From Pollutibacter sp044353505 (GTDB taxonomy: Bacteria; Bacteroidota; Bacteroidia; Chitinophagales; Chitinophagaceae): 64,000 nucleotides of DNA. Both the position numbers and the translations under genes were made by a program. Positions within the stretch are counted from its first letter, which is position 1. Each line of letters begins with the position of its first letter. Shown one piece after another: positions 9,226 to 17,401 of the stretch. A model generated the notes under the pieces. It was not told the origin of the DNA. It did no database searches and worked only from the letters and a program-made list of their open reading frames with translations. The stretch covers positions 1 through 64,000 of the forward strand of contig JBILBU010000009.1 of the NCBI GenBank assembly GCA_044353505.1, given 5' to 3'.

Positions 9226-12175
9226 CGAATTAAATAGTGTAGAACATTATATTATTCACCAACTCAGTGGAGTGAATTTGAATAACAATGTTTTGAACGA
9301 ACCGGTGATTGGCTATAAAGCAGGATGGAATTATAAATCTGCAACTGAGCTAAACCGGTCAGTTAATGAAGTTCTAATTGAGCAAGATTTAAAAGAGGCG
9401 TTAATTCGATTAAATCCTGAAATCAACAAAAATCATGAGCTTGCCGAAGAGGTTATTTATAATTTACGCGCAATTTTAATTTCTGTAAATCAGGTGGGTT
9501 TAGTTAAAGCAAATGAAGAATTTTTCAAATGGCTATGTGGAGAAAAAACTATGCCGTTTGGTGAAAATAACAGACATGTGCCAGTTAGATTAATTGACTT
9601 TGAAAACCTATCCAATAATTCTTATGTAGTAACAAATCAGTTTCGCATCCATCATAGAGAAACTAAAATACCTGACATTGTCTTATTCATAAATGGTATT
9701 CCGGTTGTTGTTGGAGAAGCAAAAACTCCAATACGTCCTAGTGTTAGTTGGTTAGATGGTGCTTATGAGATTAATGAAGTGTATGAAAATACAATACCAC
9801 AATTATTTGTTCCAAATATCTTATCGTTTTCAACAGAAGGAAAACAGTTTTATTATGGAAGTATCAGATGTCCATTAGATTTTTGGGCGCCATGGAAGTT
9901 AGAGGATGAGTCTCTGGCTAATAAATTAGGACTTGGTGAAATAGGTAATGAACTTAACGATCTTTTAAAGCCATCACGCCTACTTGATATTCTTCAGAAT
10001 TTTTCATTATTCTCATCAAATAAGAAAAAACAAAGAACGAAAGTTATACCGCGTTTTCAGCAATATGAAGGAGCTAACAAAATAGTTGAAAGGGTAAAAG
10101 AAGGTAAAATTAAAAAAGGATTAATATGGCATTTTCAAGGATCTGGTAAGTCTTTATTAATGGTTTTTGCTGCTCAAAAATTAAGGCGTGCACCTGAGCT
10201 TAAAAGTCCAACTGTTATTGTCTTAGTAGATAGGACAGATTTGGATACTCAAATATCGGGTACTTTTAATGCTGCAGATGTTGCAAATGTGGAGGTAACT
10301 GAAAATATACGTGACTTACAAACAATGTTGGAACAGGATACAAGAAAGATTATCATTTCAATGATTCATAAGTTCCGTGATGCGAAGCCAAATATGAATA
10401 CCCGTGAGAATATAATTGTATTGGTCGATGAGGCTCATAGAACTCAAGAAGGGGATTTAGGGCGTCAAATGCGAGCAGCTTTACCAAATGCATTCCTATT
10501 TGGGTTGACTGGTACACCAGTAAATAAGGCGGATAAAAATACATTCTGGGCTTTTGGATCTGAAGAAGATCAAGGTGGTTATATGTCTAGGTATACTTTT
10601 CAAGATTCCATAAGAGATGGAGCCACATTACCATTACATTTTGAACCAAGGATGGTAGATGTTCATGTTGATAAGGTAACGATAGATAAATTATTTGAGG
10701 ATTTTAAGGAAGAAGCCGCATTAACTGATGAAGAAGCAGATGCTTTGAACAAGAAATCAGCAAAAATGGCCGCATTTTTAAAGTCTCCTGAACGTGTATC
10801 TAAAATTGTAAAAGATATTGCATCGCATTTTAAGGAGAAAGTAGCGCCTCATGGATTCAAGGCAATGATAGTAACACCAGATAGAGAAGCATGTGTTCAA
10901 TATAAAGAAGAGCTTGACAAATACTTCCCAGCTGAAGCAAGTTCAGTGGTCATTTCAACAACTGCTAATGACAAACTTGAATTCAAGCAAAAGTGGGGTA
11001 TAGACAAGTCCCAACAAGAAAGAATAGTTGATGAATTTAATGACCCTATTTCGGATTTGCAATTTCTTATTGTAACTGCAAAGCTGCTTACAGGGTTTGA
11101 TGCGCCAATCCTACAAACAATGTATCTTGATAAATCTTTGAAGGATCACACCCTATTACAGGCGATATGTAGAACTAATAGGTTGTTCCCAAATAAGACT
11201 TTTGGTAGAATCGTTGATTACTTTGGTGTATTTGACGATGCTGCGAAAGCCTTGGAATTTGATGAGCAGTCAGTTAAACAGATTATCACAAATTTATCTG
11301 AATTAAGAGAACAGCTTCCAAAAGCTATGAGTGATGCACTTGAACATTTTGATGGAGTAGATAGAACAATTGAAGGATTTGAGGGTCTTGAATCTGCGCA
11401 AAATGCTATTAAAACTGAAGAGAAAAAAGACGCTTTCGCAAAAGACTACAAGTATTTGAGTAAGCTATGGGAATCACTTTCTCCTGACAATATTTTAAAC
11501 TTATATAAGACCGACTATAAGTGGTTGTCACAGGTTTATGAATCTGTTAGACCAGCAACTGATAATGTAGGTAAGTTATTATGGATGACTTTAGGTGCTC
11601 AAACAACGCAATTGATACATGACAACATCCATGTAGGGGAGATACATAATCTTGATGAGTTTATATTAGATGCTGATGTAATTGAGGATATTTTCAATAA
11701 TCCTGACCCTAAGAATGCTAAAAAGTTAGAAAAAATTCTGATTAACAGATTTAAGAAATTTGGCCAACACCCGACATTTAAAAAACTAAGTGAATTATTA
11801 GAAGCACTAAGAAATAAAGCAGAAAAAGGACTTATTTCATCAATAGAGTTCGTGAAGGAACTTTGTAAAATTGCTAAGGAAGCAGTTCAGGCTGAAAAAG
11901 ATATTGAAGCTGAAACGCTAGAGAAATCACCAAAAGCTGCGCTAACTGAGTTGTTCTTGGAATTAAAGACGGATCAAACCCCTGCTGTGGTAGAGCGTAT
12001 AGTAGCAGATATTGATGCAATAGTTCGTGTAGTTAGCTTCCCTGGTTGGCAAAAAACGTCATCTGGTGAAAGAGAGGTTCAAAAGTCTTTAAGACAGGCG
12101 CTATTGAAATATCAATTACATAAAGACCAGGTATTGTTTGATAGAGCATACGCTTATATTAAAGAGTATTATTAA
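9215..12175 (+). CDS. hsdR: Type I restriction enzyme endonuclease/translocase subunit (HsdR)
   Basis: A 986-residue R subunit that translocates and cleaves unmodified DNA using ATP. The N-terminal nuclease domain has the PD-(D/E)xK signature: Pro153-Asp154 (IPDIVLF) and Glu168-x-Lys170 (GEAK). A superfamily 2 helicase motor follows: Walker A GSGKS at 309-313, DEAH at 405-408, a LTGTP motif III, and the second RecA lobe with QAICRTNR as motif VI. The C-terminal 250 residues are helical and should dock on the methylase complex. The length is usual. All key residues are present, so it should be active. It overlaps the preceding gene by 11 bases. Confidence 0.95.
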   Translation: MGFNELNSVEHYIIHQLSGVNLNNNVLNEPVIGYKAGWNYKSATELNRSVNEVLIEQDLKEALIRLNPEINKNHELAEEVIYNLRAILISVNQVGLVKANEEFFKWLCGEKTMPFGENNRHVPVRLIDFENLSNNSYVVTNQFRIHHRETKIPDIVLFINGIPVVVGEAKTPIRPSVSWLDGAYEINEVYENTIPQLFVPNILSFSTEGKQFYYGSIRCPLDFWAPWKLEDESLANKLGLGEIGNELNDLLKPSRLLDILQNFSLFSSNKKKQRTKVIPRFQQYEGANKIVERVKEGKIKKGLIWHFQGSGKSLLMVFAAQKLRRAPELKSPTVIVLVDRTDLDTQISGTFNAADVANVEVTENIRDLQTMLEQDTRKIIISMIHKFRDAKPNMNTRENIIVLVDEAHRTQEGDLGRQMRAALPNAFLFGLTGTPVNKADKNTFWAFGSEEDQGGYMSRYTFQDSIRDGATLPLHFEPRMVDVHVDKVTIDKLFEDFKEEAALTDEEADALNKKSAKMAAFLKSPERVSKIVKDIASHFKEKVAPHGFKAMIVTPDREACVQYKEELDKYFPAEASSVVISTTANDKLEFKQKWGIDKSQQERIVDEFNDPISDLQFLIVTAKLLTGFDAPILQTMYLDKSLKDHTLLQAICRTNRLFPNKTFGRIVDYFGVFDDAAKALEFDEQSVKQIITNLSELREQLPKAMSDALEHFDGVDRTIEGFEGLESAQNAIKTEEKKDAFAKDYKYLSKLWESLSPDNILNLYKTDYKWLSQVYESVRPATDNVGKLLWMTLGAQTTQLIHDNIHVGEIHNLDEFILDADVIEDIFNNPDPKNAKKLEKILINRFKKFGQHPTFKKLSELLEALRNKAEKGLISSIEFVKELCKIAKEAVQAEKDIEAETLEKSPKAALTELFLELKTDQTPAVVERIVADIDAIVRVVSFPGWQKTSSGEREVQKSLRQALLKYQLHKDQVLFDRAYAYIKEYY

Positions 12176-12193
12176 TAAATAAATCATTTATAG

Positions 12194-13987
12194 ATGCAAA
12201 TCCAAAAGTATTCTGTTAACCAACATCAAATTTCAGTTTTTCTTGCATATGTGAAAGCCGGGCAAATTGCTATACCTGAGGTGCAAAGACCTTTTGTTTG
12301 GGATAATTCAAAAGTCAGAGATTTACTTGACAGTTTGTATAAAGGATATCCAATTGGTTATGTGATTACATGGCAAAACCCCAATATTCGACTAAAGGAT
12401 GGTAAATTATCTGAAGGAAAGAAGATATTGATTGATGGGCAACAAAGGATAACCGCATTAAGGGCAGCAGTTTTAGGAGAATATGTTGTCAATAAAGAAT
12501 ATGATAAGGTCAGAATAAAAATCGCTTTTAATCCAAAGACAGAAGTATTTGAAGTTCAAAACCCTGCTATATTAAAAGATAAAACATGGATTCCAGATAT
12601 ATCTGAAATCATGAATTCAAGCAGTATCATTCAGACAGTTAAAAAATACTTAGAAGCGAACCCAGAAGTAGAAAGCGAAGTGGTAGAGACCAATATCAGC
12701 AATCTTTTGAGTATACAGCATAAGCAAATAGGAACTATTGATTTGGCTCATGATTTAGACATAGAAACAGTAACTGAAATATTTATACGAATCAACTCAC
12801 AAGGTGTGGTTCTTTCACAGGCCGACTTTGCTATGAGTAAGATAGCTTCAAATGAAAAACTTGAAGGTCCTAATCTTAGGAAAGCGATTGATTATTTCTG
12901 TCATTTAGCCGTTGCGCCGCAATTCTATGAACATATTAGAGATAATGATAAAGACTTTGCCTCAACAGATTATTTCAAGGCAATGATATGGTTAAAAGAC
13001 GAGAAGGATGATTTGTATGATCCAAGTTATACAGATATGCTTCGTGTAGCATTTACTTCTGAATTTTCAAGAGGTAGAATGTCTGACCTGGTTAGCTTAT
13101 TATCTGGAAGAAACTTTGAAACTAGAGATTTTGAAGAGAGCATAGCTGCAGAAACTTTTGAACGAATGAAATCTTCCACGCTAAGATTTATGAAGGAAGA
13201 TTATTTCAAAAAATTTGTAATGATTATTCGTTCGGCAGGTTTTATAACTCCAGAATTAATCCGGTCTAAAAATGCATTAGACTTTGCGTACATCATATAC
13301 CTGAAACTCAGAGAGGACGGGGTGCCCCAAGGAGAAATTGGAAGATTAGTATCACGTTGGTTTGTCTTTTCAGTGCTTACTGGAAGGTATGGCAGCTCTC
13401 CTGAAAGCACTTTTGATTACGACATTAAACAAATGGCTAATAAGCCATTTAAGGAATATTTAGAAAGCGTAGAACAGGCTGAGCTATCTGATTCGTTCTG
13501 GAATTTTGGATTAATTCAGCGTTTAGATACTTCAGTAGCAAGTAGTCCAGTTTTTCACGTCTATCAAGCATCACAAGTAAAAGGCCACGATAAAGGATTT
13601 TTATCACGAGATATTAGCGTTGAAAGTATTATTCTTTACAAAGGCGATATTCATCACATCTATCCAAAAAATTACTTAAAGACGAATAACAAATCTAGAG
13701 GCGACTATAATCAAATAGCCAACTACGTGTTGATGCAACAAGAAATCAATATTGCAATTGGTGCAAAATCACCTAATGTTTATTTCCGAGAACTGAAGGA
13801 GCAATGTACTGGAGGTAAAATGAAATATGGGGCTATCAATAATTTAGATGAATTGCTAGATAATCTTAAAACTCATTGTATACCTGAGTCTATTTTCGAT
13901 TCAAATATTGATGGGTATGAGGCTTTTTTGAATGATAGGAGAAAATTAATTGCAGACAAAATGAAGAGTTACTATAATACCTTATAG
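12194..13987 (+). CDS. DUF262/DUF1524 HNH protein, GmrSD-like
   Basis: A 597-residue protein. The N-terminal DUF262 domain shows the conserved IPEVQRPFVWD and IDGQQRITAL segments (DGQQR at 81-85), a ParB/Srx-like fold that in GmrS-type proteins uses nucleotides. The C-terminal DUF1524-like HNH nuclease is marked by DIHHIYPK (485-492) and a following NQIANYVLM helix. The GmrSD family are type IV restriction enzymes that act on modified, for example glucosylated, DNA. It starts 18 bases after hsdR on the same strand, so it probably joins the defence operon and would complement a system that cuts unmodified DNA. Substrate and activity are inferred from the family. Confidence 0.88.
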   Translation: MQIQKYSVNQHQISVFLAYVKAGQIAIPEVQRPFVWDNSKVRDLLDSLYKGYPIGYVITWQNPNIRLKDGKLSEGKKILIDGQQRITALRAAVLGEYVVNKEYDKVRIKIAFNPKTEVFEVQNPAILKDKTWIPDISEIMNSSSIIQTVKKYLEANPEVESEVVETNISNLLSIQHKQIGTIDLAHDLDIETVTEIFIRINSQGVVLSQADFAMSKIASNEKLEGPNLRKAIDYFCHLAVAPQFYEHIRDNDKDFASTDYFKAMIWLKDEKDDLYDPSYTDMLRVAFTSEFSRGRMSDLVSLLSGRNFETRDFEESIAAETFERMKSSTLRFMKEDYFKKFVMIIRSAGFITPELIRSKNALDFAYIIYLKLREDGVPQGEIGRLVSRWFVFSVLTGRYGSSPESTFDYDIKQMANKPFKEYLESVEQAELSDSFWNFGLIQRLDTSVASSPVFHVYQASQVKGHDKGFLSRDISVESIILYKGDIHHIYPKNYLKTNNKSRGDYNQIANYVLMQQEINIAIGAKSPNVYFRELKEQCTGGKMKYGAINNLDELLDNLKTHCIPESIFDSNIDGYEAFLNDRRKLIADKMKSYYNTL

Positions 13988-13988
13988 A

Positions 13989-14411
13989 TTGAAAATCGGT
14001 TTTCGTATACCAAATCTAAAAAAGCGAATTGCTGCAAGAACTTCAGTGAAACGCATCATCCGACACAATCTTGGGGTAAAAGCACCAAGAGGGTGGGGAT
14101 GGATGACGAATCCCAAACGGGCGGCCTACAACAGGGTTTATAATAGAACGTCGAGGGGATGCATGGTAACATTGATCTGGTTGATAAGTATTCCCATTCT
14201 GATCTTATTGATCACTCTTCAACTCAGCTCTTGTTCTGGTAATGTTGATGAAGGAAGCAGCGCTACCTATGTAAAACCATCAGTCGACAAAAACGGGCGT
14301 TTTAGAAAGGGGCATGTGCGCAAGTCTGTCAGCATAAAAAAGAATGCTGTTAAAAGTCAGAACCACTCGCGTTATTATTATCATACCCGAGGCAAGTACC
14401 GCAGAAAATAA
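13989..14411 (+). CDS. Small basic membrane protein, hypothetical
   Basis: A 140-residue protein starting at TTG one base after the preceding stop. The start is supported because the N-terminus MKIGFRIPNLKKRIAARTS matches a small conserved family I remember from mobile or phage-like regions. The N-terminal half is very basic (LKAPRGWGWMTNPKRAAYNRVYNR). A hydrophobic helix at about 59-80 is followed by a CSG motif resembling a lipobox, then a basic tail. It may be anchored in the membrane. No function is known to me. Base composition is less AT-rich than in the restriction genes, which suggests a different origin. Confidence 0.6.
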   Translation: MKIGFRIPNLKKRIAARTSVKRIIRHNLGVKAPRGWGWMTNPKRAAYNRVYNRTSRGCMVTLIWLISIPILILLITLQLSSCSGNVDEGSSATYVKPSVDKNGRFRKGHVRKSVSIKKNAVKSQNHSRYYYHTRGKYRRK

Positions 14412-14422
14412 AACGATTGATC

Positions 14423-14620
14423 ATGAAAAAATATCTAACCTCAGTAATGGCCATTCATAACGTAAATGGCCAGCTTGGAAAATGGCCTGGTCCTATTATT
14501 GAAGCAAACTCAAAAGAGGAAGCAGATGAGTGGTGCAAGAAAAACACACAGTATCTATTTGTTGAACAAGAAATTCTTGAAGTCGACTCACGTAATAACA
14601 TAGAATCGAATTTAAATTGA
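14423..14620 (+). CDS. Hypothetical small protein
   Basis: A 65-residue soluble protein. The ATG at 14423 is preferred to an in-frame TTG six bases earlier. It contains a GKWPGPIIEANSKEEADEWCKKN segment, which looks like a short alpha/beta fold with an amphipathic helix. I do not recognise the family. It lies 11 bases after the preceding small gene on the same strand, so the two may be co-transcribed. Confidence 0.5.
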   Translation: MKKYLTSVMAIHNVNGQLGKWPGPIIEANSKEEADEWCKKNTQYLFVEQEILEVDSRNNIESNLN

Positions 14621-14625
14621 TTATT

Positions 14626-15033
14626 TTATTCGGAATACTCTATCCAAACTAACTCTGCAACTGAGTGCAAGGATCCAACTACAATTGCATTTTGGCAATA
14701 TTTTCTACCAAATTCAATAGCAACTTCTTTGGTGATCCCCAATACTAAGTAGCTTTTTTCTGGTACCCATTGAGGATCTGCTCCAACACCTTCACCTTCA
14801 AAAATATAATACTTATTAAGATCAGCTTTTAATTCATTATTTCTTTGCTCATTAATTTTTAGGCTTGTCACTTCTGAATAAGGGTTCCACGCAGTAATAT
14901 AAGACCAGTCTACGATATTGTAGCTACTTAATAATACATCAAGCCTGTCATTCTTTTCTCCAACCTTGATTGTAATTATTGGCTCATATACATTAAAGCT
15001 AGTTTCTTTATATGCCCTAATTAACTCATCCAT
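14626..15033 (-). CDS. DUF3293 domain protein
   Basis: A 135-residue protein matching the DUF3293 pattern: a WSYITAWNPYS segment, then EQRNNEL, a glycine-rich GEGVGADPQW segment, a KSYLVLGI strand and finally GRKYCQNAIVVG. Function is unknown for the family. It is convergent with the small gene ending at 14620, only five bases away, and is followed at a short distance upstream by the WYL regulator on the same strand. It fills the accessory part of the window and shows no obvious link to restriction. Confidence 0.8.
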   Translation of the reverse strand: MDELIRAYKETSFNVYEPIITIKVGEKNDRLDVLLSSYNIVDWSYITAWNPYSEVTSLKINEQRNNELKADLNKYYIFEGEGVGADPQWVPEKSYLVLGITKEVAIEFGRKYCQNAIVVGSLHSVAELVWIEYSE

Positions 15034-15108
15034 TAATTAAATTGATTTAAAATGTTTTATTCATGACATACGGTTCTTATGCTATAATAGTTTAAAATGG
15101 ATTAAAAT

Positions 15109-16116
15109 CTAACGTTTGAGTGCTTCCTTTAATCTGTTTTTTATGGCTTTTGCCAGAGTATTAGGCTTCAATACTGATACACTGTCTGCATAAGATAGTA
15201 ACAATCTTTCAAGCTCATAATTTATTATTAGATGTAGTGATAATTCAAGGGTATTATCATCAATCCATCTTGATTTTTGGGAACCATGCAATGGTTTTGT
15301 TTCCATATATTTTGCTGTCTTTCCTATAAAGTTTAATACCACTTTTTCAGGCTCGATATCAGTAGGTTTAGTTACACCAATAATATCCTCAAAGTAATCA
15401 TGCCAGTCAATTCTGGTATTTTTCTGATACTTTAATTTTATTTCTTTTAGTTCAACAATTCGGTCGATTGCAAGATTCCAGTCGGATTTCCCCTTTTCAG
15501 GATTATACCCGAATAGAAACCAACGATTATTGTACTGTTTTAAGAAATAAGGATGCATCTCTAAATTAAAAGGACTGTCATTTTCGTAGGGCTGGTAGCT
15601 TATAGTTAGAACCTTTTTGTAAAAAATAGCATTATAAAGGGTGCCAAGGTGTTCAATACCTTTTAGGTATTGATTATTATCAAATTCAATAATTGCTGTT
15701 GAAGACTGATCGGCAGTAATACCTTGTTGTAGTTTGGGAACCATTTCGTTTACCCATTCAAATTGGGGCATACCTTTGAATTGGGCAAGAATATCCATCG
15801 CAGCCTTTAATTGATTCACCTCCATTTCATTCAATGGCATGTTATTGATCGAAAATGAAATATCAGCATATCTATAATAAACTCTTTTTCCATCGCGATG
15901 CTTTACCAGATCAATACTCCAGCCTTCCTTACTTTCCATAAAGGAAATGTCTTCAAAAATCTGCCTTCTGCTGATCCCGTTTGATTCCGGGTCAATTTCA
16001 AGTAAAACACTGTCACATTCCGCAATCAGATTTTCAATGAAATATCTTTTTCCAGGGTTTCTGAAGCATTTATCAAGAACCTTATATCGAATAAGTGCAT
16101 TTTTATTGGTAGCCAA
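15109..16116 (-). CDS. WYL-domain transcriptional regulator
   Basis: A 335-residue regulator. The N-terminal 80 residues form a winged HTH-like domain (ISRRQIFEDISFMES recognition region). The WYL-type ligand-binding domain spans about 130-250 (VLTISYQPYE, then HPYFLKQYNNRWFLFGY), followed by a WCX-like C-terminus (about 255-335). WYL proteins such as BrxR and CapW repress phage-defence operons and bind inverted repeats. A 20-bp palindromic element at 16227-16246, about 110 bases upstream of this start, recurs upstream of the methylase-kinase gene, so this protein is a candidate regulator of the island. That link is inference. Confidence 0.88.
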   Translation of the reverse strand: MATNKNALIRYKVLDKCFRNPGKRYFIENLIAECDSVLLEIDPESNGISRRQIFEDISFMESKEGWSIDLVKHRDGKRVYYRYADISFSINNMPLNEMEVNQLKAAMDILAQFKGMPQFEWVNEMVPKLQQGITADQSSTAIIEFDNNQYLKGIEHLGTLYNAIFYKKVLTISYQPYENDSPFNLEMHPYFLKQYNNRWFLFGYNPEKGKSDWNLAIDRIVELKEIKLKYQKNTRIDWHDYFEDIIGVTKPTDIEPEKVVLNFIGKTAKYMETKPLHGSQKSRWIDDNTLELSLHLIINYELERLLLSYADSVSVLKPNTLAKAIKNRLKEALKR

Positions 16117-16226
16117 AAGGATAATTATTTAGTTATGACCGATGCATATATATAAAAAAATTCTATTTGTTTCGAAACCATATTGATATTCTAAAACAGC
16201 AAATTACTTGAAATTAATTACATTTA

Positions 16227-16246
16227 TGCAGTTGCACTGCACAGAT
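16227..16246. promoter_or_regulatory. Second copy of the palindromic operator-like element
   Basis: TGCAGT-TGC-ACTGCA is a perfect inverted repeat with 6-bp arms, followed by CAGAT. It matches 18 of 20 bases of the element at 777-796 with the same symmetry centre. It lies upstream of the minus-strand WYL gene and 12 bases before a short plus-strand reading frame. It may be an operator or part of a direct repeat flanking the island. Confidence 0.45.
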
Positions 16247-16257
16247 AGGCTATTTGT

Positions 16258-16476
16258 TTGCAATTCGTTCTTTGCATAGAGTTGTGTGGAAATATCACCG
16301 TTCCAAAATGGGTAGATGACCATGCAGAGTTATTCAATTCTATTTCTATTCATCCAGAGGGGCGACCAAGTATTGCCGTTAGCCATTGTGATGATGTGCA
16401 TTATGAATGGATCTCAAATTTTCATCATTTGTATAACGCACTATTGAAGTACATGATGATGGAAGAGGATGATTAA
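16258..16476 (+). CDS. Doubtful small acidic protein or gene remnant
   Basis: An open frame of 72 codons with a TTG start. The central part (ITVPKWVDDHAELFNSI, then HPEGRPSIAVSHCDDVHYEW) looks like real coding sequence rather than chance, and the tail is acidic (MMMEEDD). I do not recognise it. It could be a short orphan gene or the 3' end of a gene cut when the island inserted, since it sits just before the repeats and the tRNA-like gene. Position just downstream of the palindromic element would fit a promoter. Confidence 0.3.
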   Translation: MQFVLCIELCGNITVPKWVDDHAELFNSISIHPEGRPSIAVSHCDDVHYEWISNFHHLYNALLKYMMMEEDD

Positions 16477-16510
16477 GATGAGGGTTTTAGGTTCAGTTAC
16501 ACTAAAACCG

Positions 16511-16534
16511 TAGTGAAACTTTTAGTGAAACTTT
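16511..16534. repeat. Two tandem 12-bp direct repeats beside the tRNA-like gene
   Basis: TAGTGAAACTTT occurs twice without a gap (16511-16522 and 16523-16534). The pair lies about 60 bases beyond the 3' end of the tRNA-like gene. Short direct repeats in this place are typical of arm sites bound by tyrosine integrases at tRNA attachment sites. No integrase gene is present in the window, so this is only suggestive of an att region. Confidence 0.45.
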
Positions 16535-16592
16535 GTCAAAACAAAAAAGCCCATAAAAAACTATTATCCAGTTGATTATGAGCTTTTAAATG

Positions 16593-16758
16593 CTGTAGGG
16601 GGAGGGGTCGAACCTCCACGGGGCAGTTAGCTATAGCGCAAAGTTCAGTGGTCGATCCTGGTCGCCAGTATTGCTACCGGCGGCTCTACACTATGTTTAT
16701 CCTGTGATCCCCACCCCCGAGACAAGGGGGCATGTCTGCCAAATTTCATCACCCCACA
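16593..16758 (-). ncRNA. Class II tRNA-like RNA with an about 96-nt variable region
   Basis: Read on the minus strand, all standard tRNA parts are present. The acceptor stem pairs TGTGGGG (16752-16758) with CCCTACA (16594-16600) with one G-U. Then come T8-G9, a 3-bp D stem ATG/CAT with a Leu/Ser-like loop containing GG, an anticodon stem CCCCC/GGGGG with loop TTGTCTC, and a T arm GGAGG-TTCGACC-CCTCC. Between anticodon stem and T stem lie about 96 bases instead of the usual 4-24. They fold into a base stem GGGG/CCCC, and contain an 8-bp hairpin CGCCGGTA/TACTGGCG capped by a GCAA tetraloop. The naive anticodon is GUC, odd for a class II body. CCA is not encoded. It may be a tRNA relic, an intron-bearing tRNA or a new structured RNA, and possibly the integration site of the island. 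Confidence 0.55.
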
Positions 16759-16828
16759 ATGGTGAAAGAACTGACGCAAATTTAATATTTAATGCCTTTC
16801 TTTGATAATAATTCAATAATTATTTTTT

Positions 16829-16852
16829 ATTTATTGAATCTATTCAATAAAT
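16829..16852. promoter_or_regulatory. Perfect palindrome, probable Lrp autoregulatory operator
   Basis: Two 11-bp arms (ATTTATTGAAT at 16829-16839 and its reverse complement at 16842-16852) separated by CT, ending 27 bases before the lrp-like ATG. An extra half-site ATTCAATAAT lies at 16811-16820. Lrp/AsnC proteins bind AT-rich inverted repeats in their own promoters, so autoregulation is likely. Confidence 0.55.
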
Positions 16853-16879
16853 TGCATTATTATTTGAATAAATCAAAAA

Positions 16880-17359
16880 ATGACTGCAATAATGGGAGGA
16901 AAATTAAATCTTGACAAACTGGATCTCCAAATCATCCAAATTATGATGGAAGATGCAGGCATATCCTATGCTGACCTCGGTAAGCAACTCTTTGTATCAG
17001 GGGGTACCATACACGTAAGGATAAAAAAACTTCAGGAAATCGGTATCGTAAAAGGAACCAAACTCAATGTTGATCTCCGACTGTTGGGTTACGACATTAC
17101 AGCGTTTGTTGGCATCTTCCTTGAAAAAAGTTCGCTCTATGATCAAGTGGCTGAAGACCTGAAAAAAATTCCTGAGATCGTTCGTCTTAATTATACCACC
17201 GGTAATTATAGCATGTTCCTGGAAGTGGTTGCGCGTGATATCAATCAATTAAAATTTGTTCTTCACGATCAACTGCAAAAAATAAAAGGGATAGAAAGAA
17301 CTGAAACACTAATATCTCTTGAAGAGAGTTTCAACAGACATGTACCTGTTGCAGGCTAA
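16880..17359 (+). CDS. Lrp/AsnC-family transcriptional regulator
   Basis: A 159-residue regulator. Residues about 8-55 are the winged helix-turn-helix (LDLQIIQIMMEDAGISYADLGK, then SGGTIHVRIKKLQE). Residues about 70-145 form the RAM/AsnC ligand-binding dimerisation domain (TAFVGIFLEKS, VRLNYTTGNYSMFLEVV). Such proteins sense amino acids and act as octamers. An alternative start is Met5. A perfect palindrome just upstream suggests autoregulation. It is convergent with the glycosyltransferase gene, with a short repeat-built hairpin between them. Confidence 0.92.
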   Translation: MTAIMGGKLNLDKLDLQIIQIMMEDAGISYADLGKQLFVSGGTIHVRIKKLQEIGIVKGTKLNVDLRLLGYDITAFVGIFLEKSSLYDQVAEDLKKIPEIVRLNYTTGNYSMFLEVVARDINQLKFVLHDQLQKIKGIERTETLISLEESFNRHVPVAG

Positions 17360-17401
17360 ACACATCAACTCATTAGAATCGGGCTGCGCCCTCTCGCAAG
17401 G

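Noticed and set aside
833..13987. BREX or DISARM locus
   Set aside because: No PglZ, BrxC, DrmA or DrmB-like genes are visible; the nuclease and methylases are classical HsdR, HsdM and HsdS.
16593..16758. tmRNA
   Set aside because: It is too short, lacks the typical tmRNA 5' sequence and shows no tag reading frame; the D arm and anticodon arm are tRNA-like.
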